From CANHVK01 sp046304235 (GTDB lineage Bacteria > Bacteroidota > Bacteroidia > Flavobacteriales_D > Crocinitomicaceae): a stretch of 15,078 bases of DNA. Shown piece after piece: positions 8,068 through 15,017 of the stretch (the first letter of the stretch is position 1; every line of letters begins with the position of its first letter). Location: positions 1 to 15,078 of the forward strand of contig JBKCEW010000139.1 in assembly GCA_046304235.1 (NCBI GenBank). The letters run 5' to 3'. Position numbers and translations under genes: made by a program. The notes beneath the pieces are model-generated. The model was not told the DNA's origin, made no database searches, and saw only the letters and a list, made by a program, of their open reading frames with translations.

Positions 8068-8949
8068 ATGAAAAAGATACTTAAGCCTATATTTTTTACA
8101 CTTAGTGTAGTTGTCCTATTACTTACTACTTTTTCATGTGAAAAAGTAATTAAGTTGGATTTAAATAGTGAAAATCCAAAAATTATTATTGAAGCACCGA
8201 TTAATATAGATAGTACGAATCAAAAAATTACCATTAAACAGACGGTGAATTTTGATGATGAAAACTCTGGTATTGCGGTTATAACTGCAGATGTAACGAT
8301 ATCTAATGGAACAACTTCCATAAAGTTTAACCATATTTCAAATGGTGAATATGAAGCTAGCACACCACTTTCTTTTTTTGGTTCAGATAAATCTTATGAG
8401 CTTAAAGTAATCCATGAAGGAAAGACGCATATAGCAACTAGTATTTGTCCGGTAGTTTCAATACCATTAGATTCGATTGGGGTATACAAACAAAAAACGT
8501 TTGGTAGGTATAACTATTCGGTTGCTGCTTTAAGAAATGAAACTCCAAAGGGAGTACCTAATTGGTATCAATATCAAGCAAAGAAAAATGGAGTTAAAAT
8601 CAATAAAATTTTAATTGATGATGATCAAAATTTAGACGGAGTAACTGTTACTAGAAAACCGATTTTTGATTTACCTGAATTTTCACCAGATACCATCGTA
8701 AATGATTTACCGAAGTTTAAAGTGGAAAAAAATGGAGTAACTACTTTAGCAGATTCAGTGGAGTTAGAATTAACTTTGGTGAATATAGAATATAAAGTCT
8801 TTCGATATTACTTTAACTTGATATTAAATCAGGGTGGTAGACAAAGCGCTACACCTTCTAATCCTGATCCATTATTTACAAATGGTGCTTTGGGTTATTT
8901 CTCGGTACAAAAAAGCTATACCAAGAAAAAATGGATTAATACCAAGTAG
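8068..8949 (+). CDS. DUF4249 family lipoprotein
   Basis: A predicted outer-membrane lipoprotein, 293 residues, of the Bacteroidota family DUF4249, whose function is not established. The N-terminus is a lipoprotein signal: lysines, a hydrophobic stretch (about residues 8-20), then TFSCEK with the lipidated Cys at position 24. The body starts with VIKLDL and a beta-rich region with alternating polar and hydrophobic residues. The C-terminus carries NPDPLFTNGALGYFSVQ, which I recognise as the typical DUF4249 ending. It starts one base after the stop of the TonB-dependent receptor, and genes of this family are commonly found in that position. It is therefore likely to be an accessory surface or periplasmic partner of that receptor, by analogy with but not homology to SusD. 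Family assignment is by recognition of the motif pattern and context. Confidence 0.8.
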   Translation: MKKILKPIFFTLSVVVLLLTTFSCEKVIKLDLNSENPKIIIEAPINIDSTNQKITIKQTVNFDDENSGIAVITADVTISNGTTSIKFNHISNGEYEASTPLSFFGSDKSYELKVIHEGKTHIATSICPVVSIPLDSIGVYKQKTFGRYNYSVAALRNETPKGVPNWYQYQAKKNGVKINKILIDDDQNLDGVTVTRKPIFDLPEFSPDTIVNDLPKFKVEKNGVTTLADSVELELTLVNIEYKVFRYYFNLILNQGGRQSATPSNPDPLFTNGALGYFSVQKSYTKKKWINTK

Positions 8950-8966
8950 GTAATAGGGTTTATTCT

Positions 8967-8974
8967 TATTTTTG
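8967..8974 (+). promoter_or_regulatory. Likely -7 promoter element of the cysQ operon
   Basis: TATTTTTG matches TAnnTTTG exactly and ends 6 bp before the cysQ ATG at 8981. In Bacteroidota the transcription start is usually about 5-7 bp after this element, which would make the message leaderless or nearly so. No good -33 TTTG is visible. The TTG inside the element also opens a longer in-frame reading of cysQ, which I reject. Confidence 0.45.
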
Positions 8975-8980
8975 TCTTGT

Positions 8981-9799
8981 ATGCAAGGTTTACCAACTCA
9001 TTATCAGCAAGCAATTACCATCGGAATAGAAGCATCTTTTATTTTGATGGATTTTTACAAAGGTCATGTTGATAGTACTGATAAATCAGATGGCACTCCG
9101 GTTACAATCGCAGATAAAGCATCATCAGATTATATTGTTACTCAACTTACACCACTTGGGTTTCCAATTATTTGTGAGGAAATTTCCAACGAACTATATT
9201 CAACTCGACAGCATTGGAAAAAAAATTGGTGCGTAGATCCCTTAGATGGTACGAAGGAATATTTAAAGAAGAATGGTGAGTTTGCAATTAATATTGCCTT
9301 TGTTGAGGATCATAAAGCAATATTTGGCATTATTGTCTCTCCGGTTAAAAGAGAGGTTTTGTATGGAGGAGAGAGAGAGGGAGTATACATTGCTAGTTTT
9401 GACGAAGATGGACTTATAACTACTACTCATAAAATAGAAAACACTATTATTAAAAATAATCCCATTGTATTATTAGCATCAAGAAGTTATGACACTCCTG
9501 CTACTAAAAAGTTTGTTGACGATTTAGAGAAACAAGTTGGGGAAGTTGTTTATAAACAAAAAGGAAGTGCCTTAAAGTTTTTTGAGTTTGCACGAGGAGT
9601 TGCAGATATTTATCCAAGATTTGCTCCAACAATGGAATGGGATATCGCAGCTGGGCAGGCGATTTTAGAAGCATTGGGAGGTGAAGTATTACATCTAGAT
9701 ACGGGCAAACCACTTACATATAATAAAGAAGATTTGAGAAATCCTCATTTTATTGCAAAATCAGCTGCTTTAAAAGTTGAATTAATTCCGAATCCTTAA
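8981..9799 (+). CDS. cysQ: 3'(2'),5'-bisphosphate nucleotidase (PAP phosphatase)
   Basis: Hydrolyses 3'-phosphoadenosine 5'-phosphate to AMP, clearing the by-product of PAPS-dependent sulfate transfer or reduction. It belongs to the Mg-dependent inositol monophosphatase superfamily. From ATG 8981 it has 272 residues, normal for CysQ. Metal-site motifs are intact: SDGTPVTIADKASS (36-49), ICEE (64-67), CVDPLDGTKEY (84-94) and EWDIAAGQAILEALGG (219-234). TKEY and NGEFAINIA after DPLDG are typical of CysQ rather than of inositol monophosphatase. The TTG at 8972 would add three residues but lies within a promoter-like element. The stop shares a base with the next ATG (TAATG), so this gene heads an operon with two RemB/Wzi-like barrels. 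That placement may mean it serves sulfation of a surface polymer rather than cysteine synthesis (inference). Confidence 0.93.
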   Translation: MQGLPTHYQQAITIGIEASFILMDFYKGHVDSTDKSDGTPVTIADKASSDYIVTQLTPLGFPIICEEISNELYSTRQHWKKNWCVDPLDGTKEYLKKNGEFAINIAFVEDHKAIFGIIVSPVKREVLYGGEREGVYIASFDEDGLITTTHKIENTIIKNNPIVLLASRSYDTPATKKFVDDLEKQVGEVVYKQKGSALKFFEFARGVADIYPRFAPTMEWDIAAGQAILEALGGEVLHLDTGKPLTYNKEDLRNPHFIAKSAALKVELIPNP

Positions 9800-11364
9800 T
9801 GAAAGTTATTCTTTTGATTTTTGTATTGGTTTCGGGAGTGGTATATTCCCAACAGAAATTGATTCCTTTACAGTCATTTTATAAAGAAAAATTCATTCAA
9901 TTTTCTGGAAAAAAATCTATTTCTACTTTTTATCCTCAAAATGAAAGTGAGTTAAATACTCAATACCTTAATAGAGATTCTAGTAAACAATATTTTGATT
10001 TTTCTGAACGATTATATAAACATCATTTATTAGAGTTAAAAACAGATGTAGGCCAAATTAATATTGACCCTTTGATTAACTTTTCTAGAGGTCGTTATAA
10101 TTTTGATAGTACAGGTTACCAATTATATAGAAATACGAGGGGAATTTTTATTGAAGGTCAAGTTTATGATAAAGTTTCTTTTCAATTTACATTTACTGAA
10201 AACCAATCTCGTTTTCAAAATTATGAGAGGCAATATATGGCTTCTCGCGGCGAGCTATATATTTTTCCTGGCCCAAGATATAGTATTCAAAATGCGGTTG
10301 TTCCTGGTGGTTCACGTACTAAGCCATTTAAAGAATATGGGTTAGATTATGCTTATTCAACAGGAATGATACGATATGCTATTCATCCCAAGTTAGCTAT
10401 TGAAGCAGGAAATAATCAACATTTTATAGGTTCGGGCTACCGTTCCCTTTTACTTTCAGACAATGGTTTTTATGCTCCAAATGTTCGTATAAATTGGAAA
10501 ATTCATCCAAAATTTGAATATCAGGTTCTTTATCAGAAAAATTTAAATCTTTACCGTAAACCATTAACGAAGGCTGTAGAATCAAATTATGAAATTAAGT
10601 TCTATGCTTTGAGTTATTTGACTTTTAAACCATCACCTTCTTTTTCAATCAGTTTATTTTCAGCAGGAAATCAATTATTAGGAGATTCTATGATACGACA
10701 TCCTTTCGTGACGGATCAATTAATTCCATTACCATTTTTTCAAAATGACTTCACATTAGGTTGTTCAAGAGTAATTAACGGAATTAATGGAATCAATATA
10801 GATTGGGCGTTAAAAAATGCTAGAATTTATGGTCAAGTGGTAACAGATCGAGTTGAAAATTTGTTTTTAGTTGCTAATCAATTCGGATTTTATTGGTTTG
10901 ATGCATTTAAAATTAAAAATGCAATGATACAATTGGAGTGGAACCAAGTCCCTAAAAATTTCTATTCAGCTAAAAATCCAAAATTAGCATACAGTCAATT
11001 TAATTTGCCAGCAGCACACCCGAAAGGAAATAATTTTAATGAGTTGTTTTTGAAACTCTTTTACGAAAAAAAGAGATTTTATATACAAGCTAAAACAAGT
11101 ATTTATTTGACACAAGGTGGTACAACGTTGCAACAGTTTGAAGCAACTTCCATTTTTAATGGTCTAACTTTGGGTAATTTAGAATATGGGAATACCATTA
11201 CAGGGGATTATGAATTAGGTTGGCGATTTAACCGATTATATAATGGGAACTTTTTTGTAAAATACCAAGGGCGATCAAGTGTTTATGATAAATTTCAACA
11301 AACAACGAATTGTATCTGGTTTGGATTAAAAACTTCTTTATCTAACGAATACTTTGACTTTTGA
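9799..11364 (+). CDS. RemB/Wzi-like outer-membrane beta-barrel protein (first of a tandem pair)
   Basis: A 521-residue secreted protein with a clear signal peptide (MKVILLIFVLVSGVVYS, cleavage before QQ). After residue 70 it is rich in alternating aromatic and polar strands ending in FDF, as in outer-membrane barrels. EAGNNQHFIGSGYRSLLLSD (202-221) and AAHPKGNNFNEL (405-416) are the landmarks I associate with Bacteroidota capsule-assembly Wzi-family and gliding-motility RemB proteins. Wzi-type proteins anchor capsular polysaccharide; RemB in Flavobacterium affects motility and surface properties. The ATG overlaps the cysQ stop as TAATG, and its own stop overlaps the next gene's start as TTGA. 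It shares the last motif with its downstream neighbour, so the two are probably distant paralogues. It could act in polysaccharide attachment or in motility; the sequence does not decide. Confidence 0.75.
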   Translation: MKVILLIFVLVSGVVYSQQKLIPLQSFYKEKFIQFSGKKSISTFYPQNESELNTQYLNRDSSKQYFDFSERLYKHHLLELKTDVGQINIDPLINFSRGRYNFDSTGYQLYRNTRGIFIEGQVYDKVSFQFTFTENQSRFQNYERQYMASRGELYIFPGPRYSIQNAVVPGGSRTKPFKEYGLDYAYSTGMIRYAIHPKLAIEAGNNQHFIGSGYRSLLLSDNGFYAPNVRINWKIHPKFEYQVLYQKNLNLYRKPLTKAVESNYEIKFYALSYLTFKPSPSFSISLFSAGNQLLGDSMIRHPFVTDQLIPLPFFQNDFTLGCSRVINGINGINIDWALKNARIYGQVVTDRVENLFLVANQFGFYWFDAFKIKNAMIQLEWNQVPKNFYSAKNPKLAYSQFNLPAAHPKGNNFNELFLKLFYEKKRFYIQAKTSIYLTQGGTTLQQFEATSIFNGLTLGNLEYGNTITGDYELGWRFNRLYNGNFFVKYQGRSSVYDKFQQTTNCIWFGLKTSLSNEYFDF

Positions 11365-12869
11365 GAATTTCTGTATTCATAGCACTTTTTGTTTCTCTGG
11401 TTTCATTCGGACACCTAGGTGATACCATTGTGACCAATAAAAATGAAAAGTTAACGAATATTTTACCAGCTGAAAAAAGAGATTCTTTAAAGAAGTTTTT
11501 AAAATTTGCACCCGATCTTGTATTTTCTGCTACGTCCAAAAAGCCATTTTATCAAACGGGATTGAGTGGTTTAATTGGATTTAGAAAAATTGAAAAATCG
11601 AGCGCAGAGTGGGGTACTTATGCCTATTTTAGGTCTGGATTAACAACTCAAGGTAGTATTCCTTATTTTTCTGACCCTCAAACAAAATCTTTTGTATTGA
11701 CTCCGCTAAAAGATTATATCTTAGGACAATCTACCAGTTTGTATTTTGATATAATCGGTTCATTGTGGTATTCGTATAAAAACTTTAAAATAAGTTCAGG
11801 AATTGGACCGATGGAACATCCAATGTATAATTTCAGTTCTAGAAGTATTTTTAACTCAGACAATCGCATTTCCAATCCGTATGTGATGATGGATTTTAAG
11901 TTTAGTAAAACTTTTTCATATAGTTTACGTCAAGATATTTTGAGAGAAAAAATCGGAAATCATTTTGAACCGAAAGGAAATGTTAGCCACACATTTACCT
12001 ATAATCACAAGGGTGAAAATAAATTTATACTTCGATTATTTGAAACCGTAGTGTATCAAATCAAAGATACGTTGTACAACCGTGGTTTTGAAGTAGAGTA
12101 TTTAAATCCTTTTTTGTTTTACCGTCCCCAGGAATATAATATGGGTTCGGCGGATAACATCTTATTGGGTTCTGAATTTTCTTATTCTTTTAAAGAAAAA
12201 GAAACCCCAAAAAGAAGCTTATATTCAACTATTTATGGTCAAGTATTGATTGATGATTTTCTACTATCTGCTTTTCGTGCGCGAAATGGTTGGTGGGGAA
12301 ATAAATATGGATTTAATTTAGGTTCTCGATTTTCTATTTTTCCAAAAGATTCATCAGGAAATACAAAATCACATAATGTTTATAAAATAGAATTTACTTA
12401 TTTACGCCCCTATGTGTTTTCTCAAACAAATCCAGGGATTGTTTATGGGAATCAAGGGTTACCGATTGCCCATCCATTGGGTTCTAATTTTGCTGAATTG
12501 TATCAAGAATATGAATATCAAAAAGAGGATAATAAATTTAATTTTAAAGTATTCTTACAAGCCTACATCAAAGGAGTGGATTCAGTTGGATTGAAAAACA
12601 CTTCATACGGAGGAGATATTTATAAGTCTTATAGTAAACACCCATATGAGTTTAATAACAACGTAGGACAAGGTGTTACTTTAAGAACCGTACAATTGGG
12701 TACTACTTTAAGTTATCTTTATAGCAATAAATATTTTAGAGACTTATGTTTTTACATAGAACCCCGTTACCGTTTGATGTTTTTTGAAAATCACCGTCAA
12801 GAGGATTTCTTTTTGACGATTGGAATACAATCTAACATTTGGAGAGATAAAGATCGATTAAATTATTAA
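11361..12869 (+). CDS. RemB-like outer-membrane beta-barrel protein (second of a tandem pair, TTG start)
   Basis: A 502-residue secreted protein whose signal peptide starts directly at the first codon (MRISVFIALFVSLVSFG). The start must be non-ATG: an in-frame stop lies at 11355-11357 and the first in-frame ATG codes for residue 151, far inside the protein. TTG 11361 overlaps the TGA of the previous gene (TTGA), which implies coupled translation. Family landmarks are strong: FSSRSIFNSDNRISNPY (158-174), RGFEVEYLNPFLFYRPQEY (241-259), GSADNILLG (262-270), IYGQVLIDDFLLS (291-303), NGWWGNKYGFNLGS (309-322) and IAHPLGSNFAEL (369-380). These fit the Flavobacteriales RemB/capsule-assembly Wzi-like family better than its upstream neighbour does. 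The predicted location is the outer membrane. There is no evident terminator after it; a new promoter follows. Confidence 0.8.
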   Translation: MRISVFIALFVSLVSFGHLGDTIVTNKNEKLTNILPAEKRDSLKKFLKFAPDLVFSATSKKPFYQTGLSGLIGFRKIEKSSAEWGTYAYFRSGLTTQGSIPYFSDPQTKSFVLTPLKDYILGQSTSLYFDIIGSLWYSYKNFKISSGIGPMEHPMYNFSSRSIFNSDNRISNPYVMMDFKFSKTFSYSLRQDILREKIGNHFEPKGNVSHTFTYNHKGENKFILRLFETVVYQIKDTLYNRGFEVEYLNPFLFYRPQEYNMGSADNILLGSEFSYSFKEKETPKRSLYSTIYGQVLIDDFLLSAFRARNGWWGNKYGFNLGSRFSIFPKDSSGNTKSHNVYKIEFTYLRPYVFSQTNPGIVYGNQGLPIAHPLGSNFAELYQEYEYQKEDNKFNFKVFLQAYIKGVDSVGLKNTSYGGDIYKSYSKHPYEFNNNVGQGVTLRTVQLGTTLSYLYSNKYFRDLCFYIEPRYRLMFFENHRQEDFFLTIGIQSNIWRDKDRLNY

Positions 12870-12896
12870 TTTATTTTTCTAATTTTCTACTAATTA

Positions 12897-12926
12897 TTTG
12901 TCATTTCAATCAAATATGTATATTTG
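12897..12926 (+). promoter_or_regulatory. Promoter of the phosphoglucose/phosphomannose isomerase gene
   Basis: TTTG (12897-12900) and TATATTTG (12919-12926) match both Bacteroidota promoter elements (-33 TTTG and -7 TAnnTTTG) with an 18-bp spacer. Transcription would start near 12932, leaving a leader of about 22 nt before ATG 12954. It is the only site in the window where both elements match exactly. The TTG inside the -7 element also opens a longer in-frame reading of the gene, which argues against that upstream start. Confidence 0.65.
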
Positions 12927-12953
12927 TTAAAGCATCGAAATATTGCTTTTTTT

Positions 12954-13937
12954 ATGGATAAATTGATAGCCGCGTTTCCGCACAATATTACTGAGTCTCT
13001 TGAGATTGCTTCAAAGCATCAATTTAAGAAACCTACAAACGATATACACAATGTGGTAATTTGTGGAATGGGTGGTTCTGGTATCGGAGGAAAAATTGTT
13101 TCACAATGGATTCAAGATGAGGTTAAAGCTCCAATTACTTTGGTACAAGATTACACTTTACCTGCATTTGTGAATCAAAATACATTAGTTATAGGTTGCT
13201 CTTACTCAGGTAATACAGAAGAAACTTTATATTCTTTAGATGCTGCAAAAAAAGCGGGAGCTCATATTATTGGTTTATGTTCTGGTGGGAAACTTCAAGC
13301 TTTCTGTGAATCAAATGGTTATGAAGTTGTTTTAGTTCCTGGAGGTAATCCACCGAGAACAACTTTGGCTTTTTCATTGGGTCAGTTATTGAATATTTTT
13401 GCTGGACTTGGATTGATAGCTCATACAAACTTAGAAAAATATAGAAGCTGTGCCTCTTTTTTAATTGAAAATCAAGAAGAGTTTAAAAATGAAGCACGTT
13501 GTTTAGCTTCTTTCATTAAAGGAAAAAATTTATTGATGTACTCTGCTTCCAATTATGAAGGGGTAGCGATACGCGCAAGACAACAATTCAATGAGAACTC
13601 TAAAATTTTATGTATTCATCATGTAATACCTGAAATGAATCACAACGAGTTAGTAGGTTGGGGATTAGGTAACGATAGCTATGGAGTTTTATTCTTTGAT
13701 TCGAAAGATTGGTTTGATCGTAATCGAGTTAGAATGGAATTTTCTAGAGCGCATATTGAAAAGAAGCATGCGCATATATATTCTTTAGAGGCTAAAGGTG
13801 AAAATATAATGGAACGCTCAATGCATTTTATAAATGTTGTTGATTGGGCATCTTTTTATTTGGCAGAAATGAATGAAGTAGATCCGATTGAGATTGATGT
13901 TATTAATGAATTAAAGGGAAAATTAGATAAATACTAA
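12954..13937 (+). CDS. Bifunctional phosphoglucose/phosphomannose isomerase (SIS domain)
   Basis: Interconverts glucose-6-phosphate or mannose-6-phosphate with fructose-6-phosphate in the cytoplasm, linking glycolysis with sugar-nucleotide supply. It has 327 residues, the size of this compact SIS-domain family first known from archaea, and much shorter than the classical Pgi (about 550). Seen: ICGMGGSGIGG (36-46) and CSYSGNTEET (82-91), the phosphosugar-binding loops of the first SIS domain; NPPRTTLAFSLG (132-143); PEMNHNELVGW (226-236), with the expected catalytic Glu and the His of the family; and the closing EVDPIEIDVINELKG (308-322). ATG 12954 is preferred over TTG 12924, because the TTG lies within the promoter. 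The gene sits alone between a promoter and a strong terminator. Whether both activities are retained cannot be told from sequence; a single-activity glucose isomerase is the alternative. Confidence 0.9.
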   Translation: MDKLIAAFPHNITESLEIASKHQFKKPTNDIHNVVICGMGGSGIGGKIVSQWIQDEVKAPITLVQDYTLPAFVNQNTLVIGCSYSGNTEETLYSLDAAKKAGAHIIGLCSGGKLQAFCESNGYEVVLVPGGNPPRTTLAFSLGQLLNIFAGLGLIAHTNLEKYRSCASFLIENQEEFKNEARCLASFIKGKNLLMYSASNYEGVAIRARQQFNENSKILCIHHVIPEMNHNELVGWGLGNDSYGVLFFDSKDWFDRNRVRMEFSRAHIEKKHAHIYSLEAKGENIMERSMHFINVVDWASFYLAEMNEVDPIEIDVINELKGKLDKY

Positions 13938-13957
13938 TTATAAAGAATAGATTTTTT

Positions 13958-13984
13958 AAAGGAGAATTTTGTTCTCCTTTTTTT
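13958..13984 (+). terminator. Rho-independent terminator of the isomerase gene
   Basis: A perfect 9-bp stem, AAAGGAGAA (13958-13966) with TTCTCCTTT (13972-13980), a 5-nt loop TTTTG, and a T-run from 13978 to 13984. It lies 20 bp past the isomerase stop and separates that gene from siaB. Confidence 0.9.
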
Positions 13985-13999
13985 GTTATAATATTTTTT
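13968..13999 (+). promoter_or_regulatory. Weak candidate promoter of siaB-siaC
   Basis: TTTG (13968-13971) and TATTTTTT (13992-13999, one mismatch to TAnnTTTG) are 20 bp apart and lie upstream of the siaB ATG at 14024. The TTTG is in the loop of the preceding terminator, so promoter and terminator would overlap. The region is very T-rich, which makes chance matches likely. Confidence 0.3.
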
Positions 14000-14023
14000 T
14001 ATTATCTTAAAGAAAAAAAAGTT

Positions 14024-14575
14024 ATGTCGTTACCAATATTAAATGTATTAGAAAATTTAGGTGTACCTAGTGTAGCTTCAGAGGTATTGATTTTGAATGA
14101 ACCTTTTGATTGGTCAAATACAAACTCTGTTATTTCTCAAATAGAGGATAGAATGACAGCTAGAAGTATTGAACTAGTAGCAAAGAAAAAAATTTTAAAA
14201 ATTGTAACAGAGTCATTGGATAATGTATGCAAACATGCTGTTAAGTATCCATCTCAACATGTTTCTAGTTTTATTTGTCACTTGGATTTAAATGAAAGAT
14301 TATATATTTCTACAAGGAATCTTGTTCCAAATACTGAAGTTGGTCCATTGATCAATACGATTCAGGCTTTGAATTTTGCTAATCATGAAGAACTTACAAA
14401 GTTGTACAAAGAACAATTAAAGCATGGTAAATTATCAATTGAAGGTGATGCTGGTTTAGGTTTGATAGAGATTGCTAGAAAATCTACTGAAAACATCAAG
14501 TTTACTGTTGAATACCATGATATTGAGACTTCAAACTTTACTTTTTTAATTACTGTAGATTTAAAAAATTATTAG
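14024..14575 (+). CDS. siaB: SiaB-like GHKL-type switch protein kinase
   Basis: A 183-residue cytoplasmic protein of the SiaB family, which in Pseudomonas aeruginosa phosphorylates the small regulator SiaC and is opposed by the phosphatase SiaA. The fold resembles histidine-kinase ATPase domains and anti-sigma-factor kinases. Visible here are an N-box-like TESLDNVCKHAVKY (62-75, Glu63 and Asn67 in the places expected to bind Mg-ATP) and a glycine-rich GDAGLGLIEIAR (141-152). There is no histidine-phosphotransfer domain and no transmembrane segment. It is followed two bases later by a SiaC homologue, which makes the assignment much firmer than the kinase motifs alone would. It has its own start after a strong terminator, so siaB-siaC is probably a two-gene operon. 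Confidence 0.85.
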   Translation: MSLPILNVLENLGVPSVASEVLILNEPFDWSNTNSVISQIEDRMTARSIELVAKKKILKIVTESLDNVCKHAVKYPSQHVSSFICHLDLNERLYISTRNLVPNTEVGPLINTIQALNFANHEELTKLYKEQLKHGKLSIEGDAGLGLIEIARKSTENIKFTVEYHDIETSNFTFLITVDLKNY

Positions 14576-14577
14576 TC

Positions 14578-14949
14578 ATGGAAAGATATTTTGTGGAGGC
14601 GACTAAGATGACACCTCAAATTGAATTAGATACCGATAAGAATGTTTTCTCTTTATCAGGAAATTCTAGACCTGAAAATCCGATGCAATTTTACAAGCCA
14701 ATGTTTGATTGGTTGAATAATCATTTCGAATCTGCAACGTCTAAAACTACTTTTGAGGTAAAAATGGATTATTTTAATACTTCTACAAGTAAAATACTAC
14801 TAGATTTATTTGAGTTATTTGAAAAATATGCAGAATCAAAGGATATACATGTAATTTGGTACTATCAGTCTGACGATGAAGAAATGCAGGAGGCTGGTGA
14901 AGAACTACTTGATTTAGTTGAATTATCTCACGAAATAAAAGAAATATAA
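14578..14949 (+). CDS. siaC: SiaC-like regulatory phosphoprotein (DUF1987)
   Basis: A 123-residue single-domain protein of the DUF1987/SiaC family. In Pseudomonas the unphosphorylated form binds and activates the diguanylate cyclase SiaD, and phosphorylation of Thr68 by SiaB blocks this. The family landmarks are all present: TPQIELD (12-18), SLSGNSRPENPMQFYKP (25-41), DYFNTSTSK (64-72), VIWYYQSDDEEMQEAGEE (92-109). The Thr of YFNTS is residue 68, the same number as the phosphorylated Thr I recall for the Pseudomonas protein. It starts two bases after siaB and ends before a bidirectional terminator. No GGDEF gene is in the window, so the target of the protein here is unknown. Confidence 0.92.
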   Translation: MERYFVEATKMTPQIELDTDKNVFSLSGNSRPENPMQFYKPMFDWLNNHFESATSKTTFEVKMDYFNTSTSKILLDLFELFEKYAESKDIHVIWYYQSDDEEMQEAGEELLDLVELSHEIKEI

Positions 14950-14960
14950 TTTGGTATAGT

Positions 14961-15007
14961 TACAAACAAAAATAGGCTGCTCCATCGAGCAGCCTATTTT
15001 GTTTGTA
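14961..15007. terminator. Bidirectional terminator between siaC and the convergent phosphatase gene
   Basis: The left arm 14961-14981 and right arm 14988-15007 form a 20-bp stem with a single bulged A and a 6-nt loop (CCATCG). The GC-rich core is AGGCTGCT/AGCAGCCT. The outer arms are A-rich on one side and T-rich on the other, so each strand has a T tract after the core. The position between two convergent stop codons (14949 and 15018) fits a shared terminator. Confidence 0.92.
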
Positions 15008-15017
15008 TAATAATTTA

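Noticed and set aside
9366..9382. GGAGGAGAGAGAGAGGGAG purine run that looks like a Shine-Dalgarno site or microsatellite
   Set aside because: It encodes GGEREG in the middle of cysQ and no start codon follows at a sensible distance.
10103..10345. An 80-codon open frame in another plus frame within the first barrel gene
   Set aside because: It is fully inside a well-supported coding region and starts with TTG-free, low-complexity hydrophobic sequence that resembles no known family; likely a shadow.
10777..10800. Short imperfect repeat (ATTAACGG, ATTAATGG, ATCAATAT)
   Set aside because: It encodes Ile-Asn-Gly repeats within the first barrel gene; three units in a coding strand are not enough to suggest a regulatory or mobile repeat.
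12870..12896. T-rich stretch after the second barrel gene considered as a terminator
   Set aside because: There is no stem of useful length before the T-runs, so transcription may continue into the next gene.
12924..12953. TTG start that would lengthen the sugar isomerase by ten residues
   Set aside because: The TTG is part of the TATATTTG promoter element, so it would lie upstream of the likely transcription start; ATG 12954 starts a protein of normal family length.
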